From contig NZ_RKQN01000003.1 of the NCBI RefSeq assembly GCF_003814555.1, positions 169,611 through 233,610 of the forward strand: DNA of 64,000 nt, read 5' to 3'. The DNA is from Vulcaniibacterium tengchongense (GTDB taxonomy: Bacteria; Pseudomonadota; Gammaproteobacteria; Xanthomonadales; Xanthomonadaceae). Shown in pieces: positions 32,377 through 40,750 of the stretch. Position 1 is the first letter of the stretch; each line of letters opens with the position of its first letter. The notes under the pieces were generated by a model. The model did no database searches. It was not told the DNA's origin and saw only the letters and a list, made by a program, of their open reading frames with translations. The translations under genes and the position numbers were made by a program.

Positions 32377-32996
32377 GGCACGGCCTCCAGGCGTTGGCGC
32401 AGGTTGAGCAGCATCGACGCGGTCGCGCCCCAGATGCGCTGGCCGGGATACCGATATTCCAGCACCCGCCGCGGGCGGCCGCGCACGTCCAGCACCTGCG
32501 CGTCCAGGTTGGCCGGGTCGAGCAGGAAGGCCAGCGGCACCTCGAATACCTCGGCGACTTCGTTCGGGTCCGGCCGCGCGACGTAGTCGGCCGCGAGCCG
32601 CGCCACCACCGGCTGCACCCGGAAGCCGGTGATCGTCAGCAGCGGATCCAGATAGCCCAACGGCGTGATCTGCGCCGCAACGACGCCGATTTCCTCGACC
32701 GTCTCGCGCACCGCCGCGGCCACCGCATCGACGTCGTCGCTCTCGATGCGCCCGCCCGGGAAGCTCACCTGGCCGCCGTGCTGGCGCAGGCCGTCGGTGC
32801 GGCGGGTCAGCAGCACCTGCGTGCCCGGCCCGCGCGGCACCAGGCCGACCAGGACGGCGGCCGGCACCGGCGTCGCGTCGGCGGCGACCAGGCCTTCGAG
32901 TTCGCTGCGGTTCCATTCCGGGCCCTGCGGCGGCCGGGTCAGCGGATGCAGCGCGGCGCTCAGGCGCGGGCAATCGGGCGGCGCCAGCGGGCTCAC
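32373..32996 (-). CDS. CoA pyrophosphatase, Nudix family
   Basis: This 207-residue protein has the Nudix box GGRIESDDVDAVAAAVRETV followed by EEIG, preceded by the NudL-type motif LLTRRTDGLRQHGGQVSFPGG that marks coenzyme A hydrolases. The start is probably GTG at 32996, because it overlaps the TGA of the upstream DUF1289 gene (GTGA) and there is no suitable ATG. Its own stop overlaps the sseA start. It would clean up oxidised or toxic CoA derivatives. Confidence 0.9.
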   Translation of the reverse strand: MSPLAPPDCPRLSAALHPLTRPPQGPEWNRSELEGLVAADATPVPAAVLVGLVPRGPGTQVLLTRRTDGLRQHGGQVSFPGGRIESDDVDAVAAAVRETVEEIGVVAAQITPLGYLDPLLTITGFRVQPVVARLAADYVARPDPNEVAEVFEVPLAFLLDPANLDAQVLDVRGRPRRVLEYRYPGQRIWGATASMLLNLRQRLEAVP

Positions 32997-33178
32997 CTTC
33001 GCCGCGACTCCCGTTCGGGCAGCACCGTCTCCATCAGGCGCAGGCGCTCGTCGTCGTTCATCTGCGACCAGCGCGCGATCTCGGCGCTGGTGCGGTGGCA
33101 GCCTTCGCACAGGCCATCGTCGCCAAGGGTGCAGACGCCGATGCAGGGACTGAGCACGGCGCGATAGAAAGTGTTCAT
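32993..33178 (-). CDS. DUF1289 family Fe-S-type small protein
   Basis: This 61-residue protein has the DUF1289 pattern SPCIGVCTLGDDGLCEGCHRT (four Cys in CxxxC and CxxC form) and a helical tail with WSQMNDDERLRLM. The Cys set suggests metal binding; the biochemical role is unknown. It is the first gene of the coupled DUF1289-nudL-sseA unit. Confidence 0.9.
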   Translation of the reverse strand: MNTFYRAVLSPCIGVCTLGDDGLCEGCHRTSAEIARWSQMNDDERLRLMETVLPERESRRR

Positions 33179-33756
33179 GCAGCGACTGCCGAAGGAATGC
33201 GGGTGGCGCCTCGCCGGAGGGCGGCCACTGAGACCCTAATGCGGCCCGGCGAAATTGCAAGTGGGCCGGCGCGCGGAAGGATACGGCACGGGGCCGCGGC
33301 GGCGCCACGAGCTTCCGCCGCGGCCGCGCCATGCCGTCGACGCGCACGCACCGCTGCCGCGCCGATGCGGCGAAACCTGCGTGCGATGCGGAAACGGGCG
33401 AGCGACGGGGAATGCGGCCGCGCGCGCCTGGCGGCCGGCGGTGGACACGGAGAGGGCACGCGGCGCGGTCGCGGCCGGAACCGCGCGCCACCTGTCCCGG
33501 GCGGCGGGCTGTCGGTCCGCGGGCGACGCGGAATGGCGTCGGGTTCGCGACCTCAGGCCTTCGCAACGACGCCTCGCCGAAGCCGGGCGCCACGCGGGCA
33601 TGGCGCGCCGCTGATATTCCCGCTTCCGCAGCCGGCGATGCCAAGGCCGTGGCCGCGATGCGGCCACGGCGCAGAGCCGGAGAGGGCGGGTCCCCGCATG
33701 CGCGGGGATGACGATACGGCCAAGCCGCGGCCGCTACGCGGCCACGGGCCACATCG
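33179..33756. other. Intergenic region with one REP-like hairpin
   Basis: Nearly 580 bases without a supportable gene. It contains one copy (33692-33713) of a palindrome CCCCGCATGCGCGGGGATGACG that resembles the four copies ahead of pstC. Nothing else stands out. Confidence 0.6.
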
Positions 33757-34443
33757 TCACTTGACGCTGACCAGCTTGACTTCGAACTGGACGGCGACGT
33801 TCGGCGGGAACGGCGTGCGCGGATCGGCGCCGTAGGCCTTGTCCGGCGGCAGGGTGATCTCCCACTTGGCGCCGGCCGGCATCTGCAGCAACGCTTCGCG
33901 CATCGCCGGCATCTCGATCTCGCTGACCTTGATGGCCGGGATGTTCTGCGGCGCGCGCGCCTGCTGCGGACGCTCGCCCCAGGCGTACGGGCCGGCCACC
34001 TCGAGCTGCACCGTGCTGGCCTGGGTCGGCTTGGCGCCGGTGCCGTTCTCGATCACCCGGTACTGCACGCCGCTGGCCAGGGTCTGCACGCCCTGCTTGG
34101 CCTTGTTCTGGGCGAGGAACTGGTCGCTGCGGGTCTTGTTCTCGGCCGCGGCCTTGTCCCACGCCGCCTTGGCCTTCGCGGCCTGGCGCTGCTGCATGTT
34201 CTGCACCGCGGTGCGCAGCTGGTCCACCGGCACCGACGGCTGCTTCTTGGCGTAGCCGTCCTGCAGGCCCTTGACGATGGTGTTCACGTCGAGCTGCTCG
34301 CCGCTTTCGATGGCGTTGCGGCCCAGGTCGTAACCGAGGGCGTAGCTGAGCTTGCCCTTCTCGGTCGAGGTGTCCTGGGCGGCGGCTTGGCCGGCGGCCA
34401 GGATCAGGGCCGTGGTGGCGACGGCGATCAAACGCAACTTCAT
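33757..34443 (-). CDS. Exported FKBP-type protein, degenerate catalytic domain
   Basis: This 228-residue protein has a signal peptide (cleavage near AAAQD), a FkpA/Mip-type N-terminal dimerisation domain (KLSYALGYDLGRN, VNTIVKGLQDGY) and a helical linker. The C-terminal FKBP part starts (VQYRVIENGTGAKP) and ends (PPDKAYG, FPPNVAVQFEVKLVSV) normally. The central F-D-S/T active loop is replaced by a sequence rich in Pro, Gln and Arg. It may work as a periplasmic chaperone without strong prolyl isomerase activity. Confidence 0.88.
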   Translation of the reverse strand: MKLRLIAVATTALILAAGQAAAQDTSTEKGKLSYALGYDLGRNAIESGEQLDVNTIVKGLQDGYAKKQPSVPVDQLRTAVQNMQQRQAAKAKAAWDKAAAENKTRSDQFLAQNKAKQGVQTLASGVQYRVIENGTGAKPTQASTVQLEVAGPYAWGERPQQARAPQNIPAIKVSEIEMPAMREALLQMPAGAKWEITLPPDKAYGADPRTPFPPNVAVQFEVKLVSVK

Positions 34444-34646
34444 TCGGTGGAATCTCCGGTTCGTGGATCGGCGCGGTCGCGCCGTGCCGCTCGCTATGTC
34501 CCCAACCGGTCGTATCCGCCCGGATGGACGCGCTAGGATAACGGCGCCGGGGCATGACCGCCACCGGCGCCACCCGCTCAGACCGCGCCTCCGGCCGGGA
34601 GTTCCCGCGGCCGTCCGCGCGCCCTCGCCCCTGGAACCGCCTCGCC

Positions 34647-35426
34647 ATGTCCCAACCGCTGCAGATCGCCGACGACGGCGCCGTTCGCCGGATCACGATT
34701 GATCGCCCCGACAAGCTGAACGCCCTCGATGCGGCCACGCTCGACGCCCTGAACGCGGCCTTCGAGGCCGCCGCGGCCGATCCCGCGGTGCGCTGCGTGG
34801 TGCTGACCGGCGCCGGCCCCAAGGCCTTCGTCGCCGGCGCCGACATCGCCCAGATGCATGCGCTGAGCCCGGTCGAGGGCCGCGACTTCTCGCTGCGCGG
34901 CCAGCGCCTGATGCGGCGGATCGAGACGATGCCGAAGCCGGTGATCGCGATGATCAACGGCTACGCCCTGGGCGGCGGCCTGGAGCTGGCGATGGCCTGC
35001 CACCTGCGCATCGCCGCCGACGGCGCCAAGCTCGGCCAACCCGAAATCAACCTCGGCCTGATCCCCGGTTTCGGCGGCACCCAGCGCCTGTTGCGCCTGG
35101 CCGGTCGCGCGGCGGTCCTGGAGCTGTGCCTGCTCGGCGCGCCGGTCGACGCGGCCCGCGCGCTGCAGCTGGGCATCGTCAACCGCGTGGTCGCGGCGGC
35201 CGAGCTCGAGGCCGAGACGATGCAGCTCGCCGCGCAGCTGGCGCAGGCCGCGCCGCTGGCGCTGCGCGGCGTGCTCGACTGCGTCCACGTCGGCGGCGAA
35301 TGCGGCCTGGAGGAAGGATTGCAGTACGAGACTGCGCAATTCGGCCTGATGTTCTCCACCCAGGACATGCGCGAAGGCACCGCCGCGTTCCTGGAGCGGC
35401 GCAAGCCCGCCTTCGCCGGCAAGTGA
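34647..35426 (+). CDS. Enoyl-CoA hydratase
   Basis: This 259-residue crotonase has both catalytic glutamates, in GGGLELAMAC and QPEINLGLIPGFGGTQRL, and the oxyanion segment AFVAGADIAQM. It should hydrate trans-2-enoyl-CoA in fatty-acid beta-oxidation. ATG 34647 (MSQPLQI) matches the usual start. Its stop overlaps the GTG start of the next small gene. Confidence 0.93.
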   Translation: MSQPLQIADDGAVRRITIDRPDKLNALDAATLDALNAAFEAAAADPAVRCVVLTGAGPKAFVAGADIAQMHALSPVEGRDFSLRGQRLMRRIETMPKPVIAMINGYALGGGLELAMACHLRIAADGAKLGQPEINLGLIPGFGGTQRLLRLAGRAAVLELCLLGAPVDAARALQLGIVNRVVAAAELEAETMQLAAQLAQAAPLALRGVLDCVHVGGECGLEEGLQYETAQFGLMFSTQDMREGTAAFLERRKPAFAGK

Positions 35427-35803
35427 GCGACGCCCTGCCCGCGCGTTGCGCCTGCGGCTGTGCCGCGCCCGCGGCGGCGCGCGCGCATGCGATCGCGCGC
35501 GCGTTGGCGGAGGACGACCTGGATCTGGCGCTGCGGACCGGCTTGCTGGACGCGGCGGACTGCCCACAGTGCGCGCCGGCTTGCCGCGAGCGGACGCAGG
35601 CGGCGCGGCGCGCGCGCCTGGCCGCGCTCGCCGCGCGCGAACGCTACCGCGCACGCGCCGCCCGCCTGGCGCGGCGCGCGCAGGAACGCGCCCGCGAGCG
35701 CGCCGCCGCGCAGCCGGCCGCCGGCGCGCCGGCCCTGCCCGAAGCGGCGGCGGCCGCCCTGGCGCGCGCGCTGGCCAAGGCGCGGCAGCGGCACAAGCCA
35801 TGA
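35423..35803 (+). CDS. Small Cys- and Arg-rich hypothetical protein
   Basis: This 126-residue protein begins at a GTG that overlaps the hydratase stop (GTGA). It has CACGC near the start and CPQCAPAC around residue 50, then a very Arg/Ala-rich helix to the end. The Cys groups could bind a metal. Its stop overlaps the nth start (ATGA), so the frame is bracketed by translational coupling on both sides, which argues for a real gene. The function is unknown. Confidence 0.75.
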   Translation: MSDALPARCACGCAAPAAARAHAIARALAEDDLDLALRTGLLDAADCPQCAPACRERTQAARRARLAALAARERYRARAARLARRAQERARERAAAQPAAGAPALPEAAAAALARALAKARQRHKP

Positions 35804-36528
35804 GCGCGACGAAAGCGAAGCCGAAGGCCGGCAAGGCGACCCGCCGCGCCGGAGCGCGCCGCCCGCCGCGCCTCGCCCCGGCCGAGGTCGAGGAGATGTT
35901 CGCGCGCTTCAAGGCGCTCAACCCGAAGCCGACCACCGAACTGGAGTTCCGCACGCCGTACGAATTGCTGGTCGCGGTGACGCTGTCCGCGCAGGCCACC
36001 GACGTCGGCGTCAACAAGGCCACGCGGCGGCTGTTCCCGGTGGCCAACACGCCGCGGCAGATCGCCGCGCTCGGCGTCGAAGGGCTCAAGCCGTACATCT
36101 CGACGATCGGCCTGTACAACACCAAGGCCGCCAACGTCGTGGCGATGGCGCAACAATTGATCGAGAAGCACGGCGGCGAGGTGCCGCGCGACCGCGCCGC
36201 GCTCGAGGCCCTGCCCGGGGTCGGCCGCAAGACCGCGAACGTGGTGCTCAACACCGCCTTCGGCGAACCGACCATGGCGGTGGACACGCATATCTTCCGC
36301 GTCGCCAACCGCACCGGCCTGGCCCCGGGCAAGAACGTGCGCCAGGTCGAGGACGAGCTGCTGCGCACCGTGCCCCAGGCCTACCTGCACGACGCCCATC
36401 ACTGGCTGATCCTGCACGGCCGCTACGTGTGCAAGGCGCGCCGGCCGGACTGCCCGCACTGCCCGGTCCGCGACCTCTGCCGCTACCCGGACAAGACCCC
36501 GGGCGAGCCGGCGCCGCCGCTCGCCTGA
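35800..36528 (+). CDS. nth: Endonuclease III
   Basis: This 242-residue DNA glycosylase/AP lyase removes oxidised pyrimidines. It has a basic 25-residue N-terminal lead, helix-hairpin-helix LPGVGRKTA with catalytic K144, catalytic D162 (VDTHIFR), and the [4Fe-4S] loop C211-X6-C218-X2-C221-X5-C227. It overlaps the preceding small gene by ATGA. Length and motifs are normal. Confidence 0.97.
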   Translation: MSATKAKPKAGKATRRAGARRPPRLAPAEVEEMFARFKALNPKPTTELEFRTPYELLVAVTLSAQATDVGVNKATRRLFPVANTPRQIAALGVEGLKPYISTIGLYNTKAANVVAMAQQLIEKHGGEVPRDRAALEALPGVGRKTANVVLNTAFGEPTMAVDTHIFRVANRTGLAPGKNVRQVEDELLRTVPQAYLHDAHHWLILHGRYVCKARRPDCPHCPVRDLCRYPDKTPGEPAPPLA

Positions 36529-36570
36529 ATCCGCTCGCGCGCGGCGTTGCCCCCGACCGCGGGGCGCGGC

Positions 36571-36591
36571 TCGTCATCCCGCCGTCATCGC
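36571..36591 (+). promoter_or_regulatory. Pho-box-like repeat ahead of the phosphate porin
   Basis: CGTCAT at 36572-36577 and 36583-36588 are spaced exactly 11 bp apart, the half-site spacing of PhoB boxes. The site lies about 85 bases before the porin ATG. Confidence 0.6.
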
Positions 36592-36674
36592 GCGGAAATA
36601 AGTCAGCGTTGTCACATTTACGCAACTTTCACGCCCTAGGCTGCGCGGCATCATCCCACGCCTCAGGGCATCCC

Positions 36675-37832
36675 ATGAAACTGTCCCGCAGTACCCTTGC
36701 CGTCGCTCTGCTCGCCGCGCTGGCCGCTCCGGCCGCCCACGCCGAGATCACCATCGACGTGATCGGCGGTTCGGAAGTGTCCTTCGAGGGCCTGGTGCAG
36801 GCCGACTTCTACCAGTTCGACTCCGACACCATCGACTACGGCGCCGACTCCTCGTCCGACCTCGACGGCAGCGAGTACCTCAACGAGCTGCGCCGCGCCG
36901 AGCTGGTGCTCAAGGGCAAGGGCCCGGGCAACATCGAGTGGGTGCTGGGCTACGACGCCAAGGACGACAAGTTCCTCGACGTCAACGCCAAGTACAAGTT
37001 CGGCAACAACGCCAACCACTTCATCCAGGTCGGCCAGTTCAAGCAGCCCGGCGCGACGATGGAGGAGCTGTCGTCGACCAAGAACAACGACTTCATCTCC
37101 AAGTCGTCGATCACCAACACGCTCGGCACCGCGCGCCGCGTCGGCGCCCAGTACAACATCGGCGACGCCGATTGGGGCCTGACCGCCAGCTACTTCAGCC
37201 GCGAGCTGACCCGCAACCGCGAGCACGGCAACGGCTACGCCGTGCGCGGCTACTGGGCGCCGGTCAACGAGGCCGGCAACATCCTGCACCTCGGCGTCTC
37301 CTACCTGGACAAGGACACCGACGGCGACGCCCTGCGCCTGCGCGCCCGGCCGATGGCGGACATGGTGCCGACCCGCTTCGTCGACGCCAACATGAACCGC
37401 ACCGACCGCGCCAGCTTCGTCGGCGTCGAGGGCCTGTGGGTCCGCGGCCCGTTCAAGCTGCAGGCCGAGTACATGAGCACCGACGTCAAGCGCTACGGCG
37501 GCGCCGACGACTTCAGCGGCGACGGCTACTACGTCAGCGGCCTGTGGAACATCACCGGCGAGACCTGGGGCTACAAGGGCGGCGTGCCCACCACCGGCCT
37601 GCCGGACAACCCCGGCCTGGGCATGTGGCAGCTGGGCCTGCGCTACGACACGATCGACCTGACCGACGGCGCCGTGGTCGGCGGCGAAATGGACAGCATC
37701 ACCGCCGGCGTCAACTGGTACTGGCGCTCGAACTTCAAGTTCATGCTGAACTACGTCAAGGTCAACCAGGAAAAGGGCGTGCTCGAGGACAACCCGAACA
37801 TCATCGAAGCGCGCATGCAGTTCTATTGGTAA
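36675..37832 (+). CDS. Phosphate-selective porin (OprP/OprO family)
   Basis: This 385-residue outer-membrane protein has a signal peptide (cleavage near AHAE) and a C-terminal aromatic residue (MQFYW) typical of beta-barrels. The N-terminal pattern FEGLVQADFYQFD and later QFKQPGATMEELSSTKNNDF are of the OprP/OprO type. It would admit phosphate or polyphosphate to the periplasm for the PstS proteins encoded next. A Pho-box-like element precedes it and a terminator follows. Confidence 0.92.
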   Translation: MKLSRSTLAVALLAALAAPAAHAEITIDVIGGSEVSFEGLVQADFYQFDSDTIDYGADSSSDLDGSEYLNELRRAELVLKGKGPGNIEWVLGYDAKDDKFLDVNAKYKFGNNANHFIQVGQFKQPGATMEELSSTKNNDFISKSSITNTLGTARRVGAQYNIGDADWGLTASYFSRELTRNREHGNGYAVRGYWAPVNEAGNILHLGVSYLDKDTDGDALRLRARPMADMVPTRFVDANMNRTDRASFVGVEGLWVRGPFKLQAEYMSTDVKRYGGADDFSGDGYYVSGLWNITGETWGYKGGVPTTGLPDNPGLGMWQLGLRYDTIDLTDGAVVGGEMDSITAGVNWYWRSNFKFMLNYVKVNQEKGVLEDNPNIIEARMQFYW

Positions 37833-37868
37833 GTCTTTCGAATCCTCTCTCCCTCCCACGGATTCACC

Positions 37869-37896
37869 GGGCGCGGCTCTGCCGCGCCCTTTTTTT
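37869..37896 (+). terminator. Terminator after the porin gene
   Basis: GGGCGCGGC and GCCGCGCCC pair around TCT, followed by seven T. It separates the porin transcript from the pstS unit. Confidence 0.88.
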
Positions 37897-38013
37897 CTTC
37901 GCCCGCGGCGAACCGCGGCGGGATGCCGCGGCATCCCGCCGGTCCGCCGCCCTCCGGGCCCCCGGCCGCGCGGCAGAGCGCCGGCGGCGCACCGGACGCG
38001 CCCGCCGGCGCCG

Positions 38014-38066
38014 CCGTCACAACTCCGTCATGCGACTGCCGCGCTGCTGTCACGCAACCGTTATGA
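38014..38066 (+). promoter_or_regulatory. Two Pho-box-like elements ahead of the first pstS
   Basis: CGTCAC/CGTCAT (38015 and 38026) and TGTCAC/CGTTAT (38048 and 38059) are each 11-bp-spaced repeats of the PhoB half-site type. They end about 50 bases before the GTG start, a good distance for activation. Confidence 0.65.
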
Positions 38067-38113
38067 AATGCGCCGCGAACGGGCCCAGCCCGTCGTCACT
38101 CCAGGAGCCCACC

Positions 38114-39133
38114 GTGTTCAAAACCATCCAGTTCCGCCTCGCCGCGATCGCGCTGGCGGCCGGTTTCGCCGCCAACGCGCAGGCCGCCGACGTCACCGGC
38201 GCCGGCGCCTCGTTCGTCTACCCGGTCATGTCGAAGTGGTCGGCCGACTACGCCAAGGCCACCGGCAAGAAGGTCAACTACCAGTCGATCGGCTCGGGTG
38301 GCGGCATCGCCCAGATCAAGGCCGGCACCGTCGACTTCGGTTCCTCGGACGCGCCGCTGAAGCCGGAAGAGCTGGCCCAGTTCGGCCTGGCCCAGTTCCC
38401 GTCGGTGATCGGCGGCGTGGTGCCGGTGATCAACGTGCCGGGCGTGGCCTCCGGCGCGCTCAAGCTCGACGGCGAGACCCTGGCCAACATCTTCCTCGGC
38501 AAGATCAAGACCTGGAACGACCCGGCCATCGCCGCGCTCAACGGCGGCGTCAAGCTGCCGTCCACCAAGATCACCGTCGTCCACCGCTCCGACGGCTCCG
38601 GCACCACCTTCAACTTCGTGAACTACCTCTCCAAGGTCAGCCCGGAGTGGAAGCAGAAGGTCGGCGAAGGCACCGCGGTCAAGTGGCCGGTCGGCATCGG
38701 CGGCAAGGGCAACGAGGGCGTCGCCGCCTACGTCAAGCAGATCGTCGGCGGCATCGGCTACGTCGAGCTGTCCTACGCGCTGCAGAACAAGATGGCCTAC
38801 TCGCGCCTGAAGAACGCCGCCGGCAACTTCGTGCTGCCGTCCGACGAGACCTTCTCGGCCGCCGCGGCGAACGCCGAGTGGGGTTCGTCCAAGGACTTCC
38901 ACCTGGTGATGACCAACGCCCCGGGCGAGAACTCCTGGCCGATCACCGCGACCAACTTCATCCTGATGTACAAGCAGCCGAAGAACCCGGACGGCGCCAG
39001 GAACGCCAAGGAGTTCTTCCGCTGGGTCTACGCCAACGGCGACGCCCAGGCCAAGGCCCTGGACTACGTGCCGCTGCCGGACGCGCTGGTGCAGCAGATC
39101 GAGCAGTACTGGTCGGCGAACATGAAGTACTGA
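38114..39133 (+). CDS. pstS: Phosphate ABC transporter substrate-binding protein PstS (first copy)
   Basis: This 339-residue periplasmic phosphate-binding protein has a signal peptide (cleavage near AQAAD), the start ADVTGAGASFVYPVMSKW and phosphate-contact motifs ASF, GSGGG, FGSSD and HRSDGSGTTFNF. The start is GTG at 38114 with AGGAG upstream. It is about 65-70% identical by eye to the lipoprotein copy downstream, pointing to tandem duplication. It is followed by a terminator, so it may be made in excess over the transporter. Confidence 0.95.
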   Translation: MFKTIQFRLAAIALAAGFAANAQAADVTGAGASFVYPVMSKWSADYAKATGKKVNYQSIGSGGGIAQIKAGTVDFGSSDAPLKPEELAQFGLAQFPSVIGGVVPVINVPGVASGALKLDGETLANIFLGKIKTWNDPAIAALNGGVKLPSTKITVVHRSDGSGTTFNFVNYLSKVSPEWKQKVGEGTAVKWPVGIGGKGNEGVAAYVKQIVGGIGYVELSYALQNKMAYSRLKNAAGNFVLPSDETFSAAAANAEWGSSKDFHLVMTNAPGENSWPITATNFILMYKQPKNPDGARNAKEFFRWVYANGDAQAKALDYVPLPDALVQQIEQYWSANMKY

Positions 39134-39157
39134 GCGGCGGACACCGCTCTCCCCGAA

Positions 39158-39182
39158 AGGCGGGCTTCGGCCCGCCTTTTTT
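39158..39182 (+). terminator. Terminator after the first pstS
   Basis: AGGCGGGC-TTCG-GCCCGCCT is followed by TTTTT. The strong stem makes the first pstS largely its own transcript. Confidence 0.9.
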
Positions 39183-39219
39183 CCGCCCGTCGGAACGTTG
39201 CAGAAATGTGGCGGGCGCA

Positions 39220-39248
39220 TGTCATCGCGCTGTAACAAAAAGATCATC
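39220..39248 (+). promoter_or_regulatory. Pho-box-like element ahead of the second pstS
   Basis: GTCAT (39221), GTAAC (39232) and ATCAT (39243) are three half-site-like pentamers at exact 11-bp steps. They lie about 55 bases before the ATG at 39304. Confidence 0.6.
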
Positions 39249-39303
39249 AAATGGCGGCGTGCCGGCGGCGTGCGCCGGCTCACGTTTCCCACAGGAGCTG
39301 CGC

Positions 39304-40395
39304 ATGATCCCGACCCCGGCCCGCTTCGCCGCCCTTTCGCTCGCCCTCGCCCTGGCGCTGGCCGCCTGCAAGCCGGGCGACCAGACCACGACTCCGGCCG
39401 CCGGGGACGACGCGCAGGCCTCCGCCGCGGCGGCGGGCGACCGGGTCGCCGCCGAGATCACCGGCGCCGGCGCCACCTTCATCTATCCGCTGCTGTCGCG
39501 CTGGTCGGACGAATACCACAAGGCCACGGGCAACAAGATCAACTACCAGTCGATCGGCTCCGGGGGCGGCATCGCCCAGATCAAGGCCGGCACGGTCGAC
39601 TTCGGCTCCTCCGACAAGCCGCTGTCCACCGAGGAGCTGGCCCAGGCCGGCCTCGGCCAGTTCCCGTCGGCGATCGGTGGCGTGGTGCCGGTGGTCAACC
39701 TGGAGGGCCTGCAGCCGGGCCAGCTGCGCCTGACCGGCCCGGTGTTGGCCGACATCTACCTGGGCAAGATCAAGGCCTGGAACGACCCGGCGATCGCCGC
39801 GCTGAACCCGGGCGTGCCGCTGCCCGCGGCCAAGATCAACCTGGTCCACCGCTCCGACGGCTCCGGCACCACCTTCAACTTCGTCAACTACCTGTCCAAG
39901 GTCAGCCCGGAATGGAAGCAGAAGGTCGGCGAAGGCACCTCGGTGAACTGGCCGACCGGCATCGGCGGCAAGGGCAACGAGGGCGTCGCCGCCTACGTGA
40001 AGCAGATCAAGGGCTCGATCGGCTACGTCGAACTGGCCTACGCGACCGAGAACGGCATGGCCCACGCCCAGCTGCGGAACGCCGCCGGCGAGTGGGTGCA
40101 GCCGAGCGTGGAGTCGTTCCAGGCCGCCGCCGCGGGCGCCGACTGGAAGAGCGCGAAGGACTTCAACCTGGTGATCACCAACGCCCCGGGCCGGGGCGCC
40201 TGGCCGATCGCGGCGACCAACTTCATCCTCATGTACAAGCAGCCGAAGGACCCGCAGCGCAGCGCCGCGGCGCGGGCGTTCTTCAAGTGGGCGCTGGAGA
40301 ACGGCGCCGAACAGGCCAAGGCGCTGCACTACGTGCCGCTGCCGCCGGAACTGGTGCAGCAGATCGAGGCCTACTGGGCGAGCGAATTCAAGTGA
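39304..40395 (+). CDS. pstS: Phosphate-binding lipoprotein PstS (second copy)
   Basis: This 363-residue PstS has a lipobox (LALAAC, Cys about 22) instead of a plain signal peptide, so it should be anchored in a membrane, followed by a Thr/Ala-rich tether. All phosphate-contact motifs seen in the first copy are kept (GATF, GSGGG, FGSSD, HRSDGSGTTFNF). The pair implies a free periplasmic and an anchored phosphate receptor for one PstCAB. pstC follows after a 355-bp gap. Confidence 0.95.
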   Translation: MIPTPARFAALSLALALALAACKPGDQTTTPAAGDDAQASAAAAGDRVAAEITGAGATFIYPLLSRWSDEYHKATGNKINYQSIGSGGGIAQIKAGTVDFGSSDKPLSTEELAQAGLGQFPSAIGGVVPVVNLEGLQPGQLRLTGPVLADIYLGKIKAWNDPAIAALNPGVPLPAAKINLVHRSDGSGTTFNFVNYLSKVSPEWKQKVGEGTSVNWPTGIGGKGNEGVAAYVKQIKGSIGYVELAYATENGMAHAQLRNAAGEWVQPSVESFQAAAAGADWKSAKDFNLVITNAPGRGAWPIAATNFILMYKQPKDPQRSAAARAFFKWALENGAEQAKALHYVPLPPELVQQIEAYWASEFK

Positions 40396-40750
40396 CGCGC
40401 CGGCGCGTTCGCGCCGGGCGCGGGCGCCCTTGCCGGTGCGCCATCCCGCGCAAGCGGCGATCCCGCGACGTTGCCTTGCCGCTTCCCGGGCGGGCGGAAA
40501 CAACCGCAACAAGCGCAAAGCGACGTCACCGGATCCCCGCTTTCGCGGGAATGACGGCCCGGCAGACTCCGCCGCTTTCGCAGGAACGACGAACCCAGGG
40601 ACTTCCCCGCATTCGCGGGAATGACGGACCAGCAGAACGCCCGCTTGCGCGGGAAGCACGATCAGGATCCGCCCCAGCGGGAACGCCGAGCAAACGCAAC
40701 TCGCGCGCGCCCGACTGCCCGACGCCATCGCCCGGACGCCCACCCTTCGC
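40396..40750. repeat. REP-like hairpin cluster between pstS and pstC
   Basis: In this 355-bp gap four related palindromes of the form CCCCGC-TTTC-GCGGGAATGACGG occur at about 40534-40557, 40570-40591, 40604-40627 and 40639-40661, roughly 35 bp apart; copies two and four are diverged. A fifth copy lies at 33692-33713. They look like dispersed REP elements and may adjust read-through or mRNA stability between pstS and pstC. No gene is supported here. Confidence 0.7.

Noticed and set aside
40396-40750. CRISPR-like array
   Set aside because: The four repeats are short, imperfect palindromes with variable sequence and no cas genes nearby. They fit REP elements.
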